Source: UBA2040 sp002384725 (GTDB lineage: Bacteria > Bacteroidota > Bacteroidia > Flavobacteriales_D > Crocinitomicaceae). Taken from it: a DNA stretch of 64,000 nucleotides. Below the pieces are notes generated by a model, which did no database searches, was not told the origin of the DNA, and saw only the letters and a list, made by a program, of their open reading frames with translations. Shown piece by piece: positions 1-7,036 of the stretch. The translations under genes and the position numbers were made by a program. The stretch covers positions 1-64,000 of the forward strand of contig CAWUXE010000007.1 in NCBI GenBank assembly GCA_963926475.1, in the 5' to 3' direction. Positions within the stretch are counted from its first letter, which is position 1, and every line of letters begins with the position of its first letter.

Positions 1-1248
1 GCCAATTCAACAAAGAAAGAAAATGCAATACGCTTCGGTAGTAGTCTTCGTGTAAAAGACGGAGAACTTGCAGTTTTTGTTTACAAACAAAATGATGGGG
101 AAAATCAGGATTTTATTATGGGTCCTCATGACCAAACAATAAAGACTGCAAACTTCCCTATACTAACAAGTGTTGTAGGATCGGCATTTGGTGGAGCATC
201 ACCATTTCAAGCAGAAATATATTTTATGAACCTTTCGGGTAATGTTCAAATAAGATTTGGCATTCCTTATTTTGATGTTTTCGACCCTCGGTTTTTGGAT
301 TTTGCGGTACCAATGGCAGTAAGGGGTACGCTTACCTTTAATATTACAGATTACAAAGGCTTTATAAAATTAAATCGTCTAATAAATTTTGAATTAGATG
401 ATTTTAAAAAGCAAATAAAAGATGCTGTAACAAAATATATCAAAGCTGTAGTTACAAATATTCCTGCTGATAATGGAATGCCTGTTTTGCAAATGGAAAG
501 AAAAATCCTTGAAATAAATGATTTAGTTGCAAAATATTTAGGTACTCGACTTGAAACAGATTTTGGTGTAAACATGAAAGGTTTGGATATTGCAAACCTT
601 GAAGTTGACAAAGAAGCTGAGGGTTATGCCGAATTAAGAAAAGTTACAGCAGAACAGACAACAAAAACTGTTGGAGCACAGACAGACGTAAATATTAAGA
701 ATTTACAGGATACTCAGGAAATCAACGCTACGAATATGGAGGAAACACTCCGTATTCAAAGAGAAGAAGCGCAACGGGCACAAAAACTTCAAACAGAAGG
801 ACAAAACATATCTGTTCATCAATTAAACCAGCAAACAGAAGTAGCCAAAACTGCTGCTGAAAGTATGGGTAAAATGGGTTCTGGCGGCGGTTCTGGCGGC
901 GGCGGAATGGATCCTGGTTCTATGATGGCAAGTATGGCAATGGGAGGAGCAGTTGGTCAAGGAATGGCTGGATCAATTGGTGGTATGATGAGTGGTATGA
1001 ACCAAGAAAAACAAACCCCACCGCCACCGCCACCGCAAGCTCAATATAATATTTCTATTGGTGGCCAACAAACTGGCCCTTTTGCTTGGGAACAATTGCA
1101 ACAAATGGTACAAAGTGGTCAAATCACAAAAGATACTCACGTTTGGAAACAGGGTATGGCAGGTTGGGAATTGGCAGGTAATGTTCAGGAATTATCATCA
1201 TTATTTGGTGCAGTTCCTCCTCCTCCTCCACCTGCACCTGCACCTTAA
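1..1248 (+). CDS. SPFH-domain protein with C-terminal GYF_2 domain (5' end outside window)
   Basis: The reading frame is open from base 1, so the start lies upstream; 415 residues are visible. The first two thirds resemble the SPFH/band-7 family related to Bacillus YdjI ('virion core protein-like'): a beta-rich N-terminal part, then a charged helical stretch around residues 170-280. A Gly/Met-rich linker and a poly-proline run follow. Residues about 345-405 form a GYF_2 domain, recognisable from GPFAWEQL and a W-x-x-G-M-x-G-W ending. SPFH proteins form membrane-associated oligomers; GYF domains bind proline-rich peptides, and this protein carries proline-rich runs of its own. It sits directly upstream of a second GYF_2 protein and a small membrane protein, probably one operon. 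Substrate and role are unknown. Confidence 0.8.
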   Translation, partial: ANSTKKENAIRFGSSLRVKDGELAVFVYKQNDGENQDFIMGPHDQTIKTANFPILTSVVGSAFGGASPFQAEIYFMNLSGNVQIRFGIPYFDVFDPRFLDFAVPMAVRGTLTFNITDYKGFIKLNRLINFELDDFKKQIKDAVTKYIKAVVTNIPADNGMPVLQMERKILEINDLVAKYLGTRLETDFGVNMKGLDIANLEVDKEAEGYAELRKVTAEQTTKTVGAQTDVNIKNLQDTQEINATNMEETLRIQREEAQRAQKLQTEGQNISVHQLNQQTEVAKTAAESMGKMGSGGGSGGGGMDPGSMMASMAMGGAVGQGMAGSIGGMMSGMNQEKQTPPPPPPQAQYNISIGGQQTGPFAWEQLQQMVQSGQITKDTHVWKQGMAGWELAGNVQELSSLFGAVPPPPPPAPAP

Positions 1249-1276
1249 TTTAGTATTAACATTTAAATAATGTATT

Positions 1277-1630
1277 ATGGATGATAGTAGCTTTTTTTCA
1301 ATGGACAGATTAGTTGAATTTGGTATGGGTATGACTGTTGCTCAACAAATGGTTAAAACCATGAACCAATCTATGACTAATATGCATGTACCGGGAGCAA
1401 TGAACCCTATGGAAAAACCACAGCAACAGTTTTTTTATGCAATGATTGAAGGCAAGCAAGCAGGACCTTTTTCTGAAAAGGAATTAGCCCGTTTAATAGC
1501 CGAAAAGAAAGTTGTAAAAGAAACTTATGTTTGGATGCCAAGTTTGCCAAGTTGGAAAATGGCAGAACAAGTTCCTGAGGTCTTAAAGTTAGTTGCATTA
1601 GCACCTCCACCATTTCAACAAAACAAATAA
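1277..1630 (+). CDS. Small GYF_2-domain protein
   Basis: 117 residues. The N-terminal half is Met-rich (repeated M-x-M and M-N-Q motifs) and resembles the linker of the preceding SPFH protein. The C-terminal half, about residues 50-108, is a GYF_2 domain with AGPFSEKEL and a VWMPSLPSW ending, plus a short proline-rich tail (APPPF). It lies 28 bp after the SPFH gene and 5 bp before the next gene, so the three are probably co-transcribed. The shared linker and GYF_2 domain suggest it arose by duplication of the SPFH protein's C-terminus and may interact with it; this is inference. Confidence 0.75.
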   Translation: MDDSSFFSMDRLVEFGMGMTVAQQMVKTMNQSMTNMHVPGAMNPMEKPQQQFFYAMIEGKQAGPFSEKELARLIAEKKVVKETYVWMPSLPSWKMAEQVPEVLKLVALAPPPFQQNK

Positions 1631-1635
1631 AGATT

Positions 1636-1980
1636 ATGAAATTAAATTTTGTACAAACAATTATAGCCATAGCGGTAAGTCTACTTATCGCTTATGGCTT
1701 GTATAGTTTTCACAGTAGTGAAAATAAAATACTCCTTAGTGCAGGTAGTTTTGTGTTTCTTGCAACAGCACTGATAATGACTATCGGAGCAAGTTTTGAA
1801 CATCCGAGAACAACGACAAATATTAGAGTTGTTTCTGGAATTTTCTTTACAATTGCTTTGATTAGTAACCTGATTTTTACATTTATTAATTTTCCTGTTC
1901 CAAGCTATATCATTATCAATGGGATTTTATTGTTGGTTTTTATTTTGATTGTGTACTCAATAAACAAAGCAAAACAATAG
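1636..1980 (+). CDS. Small four-helix membrane protein
   Basis: 114 residues with about four hydrophobic segments: roughly 5-25, 32-53, 64-83 and 89-108. The N-terminus is short and cytosolic and the tail is basic (NKAKQ). No family is recognised. Only 5 bp separate it from the GYF_2 gene upstream, and an AAAGATT sequence precedes the ATG. It could be the membrane anchor for the SPFH/GYF proteins, but nothing in the sequence proves that. The gene ends just before a non-coding stretch that holds an alaS fragment. Confidence 0.65.
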   Translation: MKLNFVQTIIAIAVSLLIAYGLYSFHSSENKILLSAGSFVFLATALIMTIGASFEHPRTTTNIRVVSGIFFTIALISNLIFTFINFPVPSYIIINGILLLVFILIVYSINKAKQ

Positions 1981-2019
1981 CAAACACATAGTAGTCAAGC
2001 ACATACACTGGTCGCATAA

Positions 2020-2181
2020 GTCGATACATCAAAAAACTTGGACGCAGGAAAAACAATTAGAGAAGTTTCTACACACATTCAAGGCGGTGGCGGCGGGCAA
2101 GCATTTTTTGCAACTGCTGGAGGAAAGAATGCAGCAGGTATAGAAATGGCCATTTCTGATGTAATTGCACGTTTGAGTTGA
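2020..2181 (+). pseudogene. alaS: Orphan C-terminal fragment of alanyl-tRNA synthetase
   Basis: The frame 2020-2181 has no start codon; a TAA lies immediately upstream at 2017-2019. It encodes about 53 residues matching the extreme C-terminus of AlaS (DHHA1 region): LDAGKTIREV, then QGGGGGQAFFATAGGKN, and a natural stop. In the full enzyme this glycine-rich motif closes a protein of about 870 residues. The rest of alaS is absent here, so this is a stranded 3' end and not a functional gene. The boundary lies near 2030. It marks a rearrangement between the SPFH/GYF operon and the rhodopsin region. Confidence 0.8.
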
Positions 2182-2254
2182 TTCCTCAGGTTTTTGATAG
2201 ATAAAACAATAAATAAATACGTTTGAATTAATCTTTTTGATGAAAAGCTAAAAT

Positions 2255-2341
2255 ATGGAAACCATAAATATACAGCTGCTATTCGGTATTATACTCTATT
2301 CAATTATTGTCTTTTTACTAAATATCAGCACTCTAAAATAA
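2255..2341 (+). CDS. Possible 28-residue membrane peptide
   Basis: An ATG at 2255 opens a 28-codon frame ending TAA at 2339-2341. The product would be almost entirely hydrophobic: one helix with a Lys at the end. It could be a real small membrane protein, the remnant of a larger broken gene next to the alaS scrap, or chance. A purine-rich AAAGCTAAAAT precedes it. No family is recognised. Confidence 0.2.
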   Translation: METINIQLLFGIILYSIIVFLLNISTLK

Positions 2342-2492
2342 ATATTTTTTGAAGATGTAATTTAGTTTAAGCCCTTTGTTTACAATGATTTTAGAATAAT
2401 TTTTATTTTTTTTTTATTTTTTTATTGATTATTCTGAACTTTTTAATTTTTAAAATGTTTAATTTTAAATATTATTAACTAAAAAATAACAC
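2342..2492 (+). promoter_or_regulatory. AT-rich leader with long T tracts ahead of the rhodopsin gene
   Basis: This stretch is almost pure A/T, with long thymine runs at about 2399-2427, and presumably holds the promoter and ribosome-binding region of the rhodopsin gene. I could not find a clean TAnnTTTG box, so no start site is proposed. The bases before the ATG (CTAAAAAATAACAC) are A-rich with no Shine-Dalgarno motif, as is usual for highly expressed Bacteroidota genes. Confidence 0.35.
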
Positions 2493-3218
2493 ATGGAGCA
2501 TTTAAAAATTGCAAGCGACAATTACGTTGCATTTACATTCTTTATCGGAACGATGGCGATGATGGCCGCGTCAGTATTCTTCTTCTTTGAGTTGAATAAC
2601 ACATCAAAAAAATGGAGAACATCAGTCTTGGTCTCTGGTTTAATAACCTTTATTGCAGCAGTGCATTACTATTACATGAGAGGTTACAATTTAGAAACAG
2701 GTGATTCCCCAACATTCTTTCGTTATGTCGATTGGATCTTGACTGTTCCATTGATGTGCGTAGAATTTTACTTAATCACGAAAAAAGCAGGCGCAAAAAT
2801 TGGTTTGTTGTGGAAATTAATTTTGGCATCTGTGATCATGTTAGTAACAGGTTACGTTGGAGAAACTATCGACAGCAGTAACAGTGTTATGTGGGGTGTT
2901 TTGTCAGGAGCAGCTTATTTCTACATTGCCTATCTTGTTTGGTTTGGGGAAATTGCAAAATTATCTCAAACAGCAGGGCCTCAAGTGGCGAAAGCAACAA
3001 GAATTCTTGCTTGGTTCGTATTAGTTGGATGGGCAATTTATCCTTTGGGTTATATTTTAGGAACTCCAGGTGGATTGTTTGGTATCAAGCTTGTACAAGA
3101 CGCTGCGGCTGCAACACATGCAATGGACATCGTTTACAACATTGCTGATGCAATTAACAAAATTGGTTTTGGTTTGGTAATCTACGCATTAAGTAGAACC
3201 CCAGAAGCTGAAGCATAA
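2493..3218 (+). CDS. Proteorhodopsin-type light-driven proton pump
   Basis: 241 residues, seven transmembrane helices. Helix C reads RYVDWILTVPLM-CVE and gives the proton-pump triad: acceptor Asp80, Thr84, donor Glu91 (Asp97/Thr101/Glu108 in the classical green proteorhodopsin). His58 matches the His that pairs with the acceptor. The retinal Schiff-base lysine is Lys223 in DAINKIGFG. The spectral tuning position (Leu/Gln105 in proteorhodopsin) is Met88, typical of green-absorbing flavobacterial pumps. Gly135 aligns with Phe152 of proteorhodopsin and Gly156 of xanthorhodopsin, where glycine opens a window for a carotenoid antenna. No long signal peptide is seen. The gene ends at its own hairpin terminator; the retinal-forming gene follows 95 bp later. 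Confidence 0.95.
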   Translation: MEHLKIASDNYVAFTFFIGTMAMMAASVFFFFELNNTSKKWRTSVLVSGLITFIAAVHYYYMRGYNLETGDSPTFFRYVDWILTVPLMCVEFYLITKKAGAKIGLLWKLILASVIMLVTGYVGETIDSSNSVMWGVLSGAAYFYIAYLVWFGEIAKLSQTAGPQVAKATRILAWFVLVGWAIYPLGYILGTPGGLFGIKLVQDAAAATHAMDIVYNIADAINKIGFGLVIYALSRTPEAEA

Positions 3219-3237
3219 TATCAAATTTTTGAAAATG

Positions 3238-3280
3238 AAAAGGATGGTAGTTTTTTAAACTCCATCCTTTTTCTTTTTTT
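3238..3280 (+). terminator. Rho-independent terminator after the rhodopsin gene
   Basis: A 10-bp perfect stem (AAAAGGATGG at 3238-3247 pairing with CCATCCTTTT at 3262-3271) is followed by a T-rich run to about 3280. It lies between the rhodopsin stop and the crtY-blh start, so the rhodopsin can be made as an abundant monocistronic message while the enzyme is expressed by read-through or from its own promoter. Confidence 0.8.
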
Positions 3281-3313
3281 TACCCTAAAATTAATTTGTA
3301 ATCATTGGAATAA

Positions 3314-5335
3314 ATGGCTCAAGTAAAGTTAGAAGATGCCTATGATTATGCATTCATTGGATTAGGTGCGGCAAATTGTCTACTGCTGTTAAACTTGCAT
3401 AGAAACGAATTACTGGTAGGAAAAAAAATTGCTATTATTGAGCCCAGCAGTAAAACAAAGAATGACAGAACTTTCTGTTTTTGGGCATCCGAAAAAGAAG
3501 TTCTTAAGTTAGGGTTAGAAGATTTAATTAGTAAGAGTTGGGACAATGTTGAAATAACTGGAATTACAAAACAAAGCATTCAACCGCTTCAATATCATCA
3601 TATCAAGGGTATTGATTTATATAATGCTTCCAAACTTGCAATCAAAACGTATCATGTAACTTTTTTTTCTAACACATTCCAAGATTCACCTATAGTCACT
3701 TCCGAATTTTTTAAGTTAGAATTAGAAACTCAGACAATCAAAGCTGCCCAAGTTTTCGATAGTCGCCCCCCCTCTTTCCAAAAAGCTCAAAAGCATCAAA
3801 GTCATATCTACCAATCCTTTATCGGATGGAAAATTAAGACTCGAGAACAAAAATTCGACCCTAAAACGGTCGTAATGATGGATTTTAATATTCCTCAAAA
3901 TGACTTTACTCAATTTGTTTATGTCCTGCCCTTTGATGAAAATACAGCTCTAATCGAGTTAACTCGCTTTGGTGCAAACATTTTGGAGAAGGATGAGGCA
4001 AATATAATTTTATCTGCGTTTATCAAAAATTTAGCAGAAGACTACGATATTCTTGAATATGAGCAAGGAGTCATACCAATGTCTTCGGCAAAACTGAAAA
4101 CTGAAAATTTTGGCAAAAACTGGATAAATATGGGTTCGAGAGCGGATATTCTCAAAGCTTCGACTGGATATGCCTTCCATTCGATGGCCAATGACGCTTT
4201 ATTTCAAATGGAATCAATTAAAAAAGGTGATAAAAAAGCCAGGCCAAGTAGCAAAAATCGATTCCAATTTTATGATCGTTTATTACTTAAAATTTTAGAT
4301 AAAAAACCTCAATTTGGAAAAAATATTTTCGAAATTTTATTTGCAAAAACTACCGTCAAAAAGGTGCTGAGATTTTTAAATGAAGAAACCAGTCCCATTG
4401 AAGAAATATCAATTTTTTCTAAGTTACCTAAAAAATTATTTATTCAAACAGCTCTAGAAAATTTGTTTTCTGTGGGCTTTAAATTTCCCAAACTATTTCT
4501 ACCCTTCGGCTTTACATTTCTTGCTATTCTGCTTTCCTATTTCAACTTTGAATTTATTTCATGGTTTGTTTTAATTTCTGGCTTTTTTTCAGTAGGATTG
4601 GCGCATGGAGCTCTTGACCATTTATCAACAAAAAAAATATACAACCGAAAACAACTTCTTGCTTTTAGTGCAAAATACGTAGTTAAAAGTATACTTTTCG
4701 GTTTGTTATGGCTACTTTCTTCGGATACAGCACTGGTACTATTTATCTTTTATTCTGCTTGGCATTTCGGCGAAGCGGATTTCACAGAATGGAAATACAA
4801 GGTCGGAATAACCTCGTTCCTATGGGGTATGGCAGTTCTAACAATTATACTATTTTTTCACTTTAATGACTTCATATTAATCTTAAAACAAATTCCAAAC
4901 CTCAAATACATCATTAGAATAGAATTTATAAATGCCCAAAGTGTTTCGAAAATACAAATTTTTACACTAAGTTCTGTTCTATTACTTGCGCTAATAAAGA
5001 AATCAAAATTTATATTTCTAACGATAGTTTATCTAGCCTTTTCGAGTATGTTGCCTTTGCTTTTGTCCTTCGGGATTTATTTTGTTGGGCAACACAGTAT
5101 GAATGGATGGAGACATTTGTCTAAAGAATTGAAAGAAACTCCCGCAAAAATGTGGCTAAATGCGCTACCTTTTTCAGCAGGTGGAGCGCTAATCATTATT
5201 TACTTTTTACTTTTCGCAAAAACACAATACCTCGGTTTTTTCTTCATAATCCTTTCTTGTTTGAGTTTTCCTCATGTTTTTTACATGAACCGTTTCTATC
5301 GTCAACAGAAAAGTCAAATTCTGCGTACAAATTAG
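3314..5335 (+). CDS. crtY-blh: Fused lycopene beta-cyclase and Blh beta-carotene 15,15'-dioxygenase
   Basis: One uninterrupted 673-residue frame joins two enzymes. Residues 1 to about 375 are a CrtY-type lycopene cyclase: the dinucleotide-binding start FIGLGAANCLLL (15-26), NDRTFCFW (50-57), the DSRPPSF and MMDF segments, PFDENTALIELTRFG, and KASTGYAFHSM near 281-291. Residues from about 395 to 673 are a Brp/Blh multi-helix membrane dioxygenase with likely iron-ligand histidines in GLAHGALDH (His431, His436), AWHFGEAD (His484), GQHSMNGWRH (His594, His601) and PH (His654). Together they would convert lycopene to beta-carotene and cleave it to two retinals for the adjacent rhodopsin. In most organisms these are separate proteins. 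crtE, crtB and crtI are not nearby. Confidence 0.93.
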   Translation: MAQVKLEDAYDYAFIGLGAANCLLLLNLHRNELLVGKKIAIIEPSSKTKNDRTFCFWASEKEVLKLGLEDLISKSWDNVEITGITKQSIQPLQYHHIKGIDLYNASKLAIKTYHVTFFSNTFQDSPIVTSEFFKLELETQTIKAAQVFDSRPPSFQKAQKHQSHIYQSFIGWKIKTREQKFDPKTVVMMDFNIPQNDFTQFVYVLPFDENTALIELTRFGANILEKDEANIILSAFIKNLAEDYDILEYEQGVIPMSSAKLKTENFGKNWINMGSRADILKASTGYAFHSMANDALFQMESIKKGDKKARPSSKNRFQFYDRLLLKILDKKPQFGKNIFEILFAKTTVKKVLRFLNEETSPIEEISIFSKLPKKLFIQTALENLFSVGFKFPKLFLPFGFTFLAILLSYFNFEFISWFVLISGFFSVGLAHGALDHLSTKKIYNRKQLLAFSAKYVVKSILFGLLWLLSSDTALVLFIFYSAWHFGEADFTEWKYKVGITSFLWGMAVLTIILFFHFNDFILILKQIPNLKYIIRIEFINAQSVSKIQIFTLSSVLLLALIKKSKFIFLTIVYLAFSSMLPLLLSFGIYFVGQHSMNGWRHLSKELKETPAKMWLNALPFSAGGALIIIYFLLFAKTQYLGFFFIILSCLSFPHVFYMNRFYRQQKSQILRTN

Positions 5336-5504
5336 TATATCTGATATATCGTAATTTAAACTGCTCATGTTGCGGTTAAATTTTATTTCTATCCGTTTCT
5401 ATTTAAGGACAATTTTACGTTTTTCAGTATTGCTAAAAGCGCGCATCTAAAAATCGTTCTTGGTCTGCTTAGGATATTATCTTTAATTCGAAATCTCTTC
5501 TTAA

Positions 5505-5620
5505 CAATTGTAAAACGTCAGCCTAATGTTTACCACTTAAGATATAAAGTTAAGGAACAGTTTATTATCTTGAAAGCAAAACATATTTGAAGGTAATTGG
5601 AATTTTTTGAACCATCAATT
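5505..5620 (+). repeat. 116-bp perfect direct repeat, copy 1 (IS-end-like)
   Basis: Reading base by base, 5505-5620 is identical to 6630-6745. Bases 5509-5576 also match the left end of the IS3-family remnant at 8493-8560 (63 of 68 positions), beginning TGTAAAACGTCAGCC. The last 40 or so bases are not shared with that IS. If the element is taken as TG at 5509 to CA at 5614, it is flanked by CAAT on both sides. It may be a short non-autonomous IS derivative or half of a segmental duplication. The rest of the gap 5336-5504 shows no gene. Confidence 0.9.
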
Positions 5621-5674
5621 AATTAATCATAAAAAATGCCACTTCTTTTGAAGTGGCATTTTTTATGATTAATT
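5621..5674. terminator. Bidirectional terminator with perfect 25-bp stem
   Basis: A perfect 25-bp stem (5621-5645 and 5650-5674) with a TTTT loop; the core is ATGCCACTTC-TTTT-GAAGTGGCAT with A/T-rich flanks that give U runs on both strands. It sits between the convergent crtY-blh gene and the minus-strand membrane-protein gene, so it can end transcription from both sides. It begins on the base after the 116-bp repeat ends. Confidence 0.85.
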
Positions 5675-5721
5675 GACTAACTTTTAATTAGCAATTAAAA
5701 TAATACGACAAGATTATAAAT

Positions 5722-6495
5722 TTATTTTGCTTTAAAAGGGAAGTATGGACTTTTTAACCAGTTTACGAAACTAGCGGCAATTCCATAAAAGAAATTGTAA
5801 ATAGCTACAGAAACATATAATTTGGCTAGGATAACGACAACTCCTACATACTGCCATGTAACAGCGTAAAATCCGCTTAGGCTCCATTCCGTTGCGCTTG
5901 TTTCCCATACATTATGAGTATATACATCTGACAGAATAGCAGTAACCATTTCCAATCGCAATAGTTCACTGAGACCAATTGCAGCTTTCATTGGGATGTC
6001 AGCTAAAGAGCTGATATTGTTAATCCAATTATAGCTGAAACTGGAAGAAACATTAACAGATGTAGCCCAAGATATTGTCATACAAAATGCACCAAACAAG
6101 GTAATTAGAGCTGTAACTTTTCCAATTAATTTTATGTTAGTGACAACAAAATCTCTAAAAACAAAGTCAACTATCCCATTTTTTGATTCCGCTAAGCTAT
6201 CTCCCGCTGATCTAATAAATTGAGCAATAGGAAATGCGGCATAAAGCCATATAAGGATAGAAAGAACATTCCCTAAAATATCCAGGCCAATACCCATTTC
6301 TCCTGACCAAATCGGTAAGAGTATTGATAGAATTGAAGTTATCAAAATCACAATTGCAGAGACGGTGTAAAATGTACCTACCCATTTAGCAATATTCTGT
6401 TCTGATTCATCAACCAATAAATTGAATTTATTCATTGGTAATTTACCATTAATCATTTTTGGTAAATCCATTACTTGATTAAAAAATTTTTTCAT
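5722..6495 (-). CDS. Hypothetical multi-pass membrane protein inside a repeat-flanked cassette
   Basis: 257 residues with about five hydrophobic segments: around 42-63, 71-95, 122-146, a weaker one near 165-185, and 215-240. The N-terminus is amphipathic and basic (MKKFFNQVMDLPKM) and lacks a cleavable signal. No family is recognised and no catalytic motif is visible. The gene is the only one between the two identical 116-bp repeats and carries its own terminator hairpin on the downstream side, so repeats, gene and hairpin look like one movable unit. Upstream (6496-6629) is AT-rich with no clear promoter box. Confidence 0.7.
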   Translation of the reverse strand: MKKFFNQVMDLPKMINGKLPMNKFNLLVDESEQNIAKWVGTFYTVSAIVILITSILSILLPIWSGEMGIGLDILGNVLSILIWLYAAFPIAQFIRSAGDSLAESKNGIVDFVFRDFVVTNIKLIGKVTALITLFGAFCMTISWATSVNVSSSFSYNWINNISSLADIPMKAAIGLSELLRLEMVTAILSDVYTHNVWETSATEWSLSGFYAVTWQYVGVVVILAKLYVSVAIYNFFYGIAASFVNWLKSPYFPFKAK

Positions 6496-6629
6496 AATAA
6501 TTGTTTTATTTGTTTTGGTTAAATTTACTAAAAAAAGTTAAATAGATGTTATAATTTTGGATATTACATTATTTTTAATATAAAATCTCACCTAATTTAA
6601 CTTAAAAAGGATAACAATACTGTTTGTGT

Positions 6630-6745
6630 CAATTGTAAAACGTCAGCCTAATGTTTACCACTTAAGATATAAAGTTAAGGAACAGTTTATTATCTTGAAA
6701 GCAAAACATATTTGAAGGTAATTGGAATTTTTTGAACCATCAATT
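6630..6745 (+). repeat. 116-bp perfect direct repeat, copy 2 (IS-end-like)
   Basis: Identical to 5505-5620, same orientation, 1,125 bp apart. Taking the element as TG at 6634 to CA at 6739 (106 bp), the flanks are TCAAT at 6629-6633 and TCAAT at 6740-6744, a plausible 5-bp target duplication for an IS3-family-derived element. The two termini are only weakly inverted-complementary, which argues for caution. The gap 6496-6808 contains this repeat and no gene. Confidence 0.85.
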
Positions 6746-6808
6746 CATTTATTAATCGTAATATTACAATGAACTAATGAATACAAAATAGGATTAGCAA
6801 AAACGGAA

Positions 6809-7033
6809 ATGTTTACCGACCTCCAAAACGAGATTTCTTTGTACGCTAAAGTGTTTGGTCGCGCAGCGACTCAGCAAACGAGGCTTGTTCCTGGCACCGA
6901 AAAACGGATCCCCATTACATTCGAAGAACCCAAACAATTTGATGGCACGCCGCAACAAGCAGGAAAATACAGCGAAAGAAGTCTGCAAATCGCCACTGAT
7001 CTATATTATGTTTTCTCACAAATCAATACTTAA
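6809..7033 (+). pseudogene. arsC: Arsenate reductase (low-molecular-weight phosphatase type) with central deletion
   Basis: The 74-residue product keeps the two ends of the Bacteroidota ArsC-like phosphatase of about 200 residues. The start MFTDLQNEIS matches the family N-terminus, and EKRIPITFEEPKQFDGTP through the SLQIATDLYYVFSQ end matches its C-terminus. The middle, with the catalytic Cys-x5-Arg phosphate loop, is gone and replaced by about 20 unrelated residues. The frame is open, so a short peptide may still be made, but it cannot reduce arsenate. The gene lies 3 bp before the arsenite exporter, as in intact ars operons. Confidence 0.75.
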
Positions 7034-7036
7034 AAT

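Noticed and set aside
5505..6745. The 116-bp repeats as a CRISPR array or integron
   Set aside because: Only two copies more than 1 kb apart, with a gene between them; no short spacers, cas genes or integrase.
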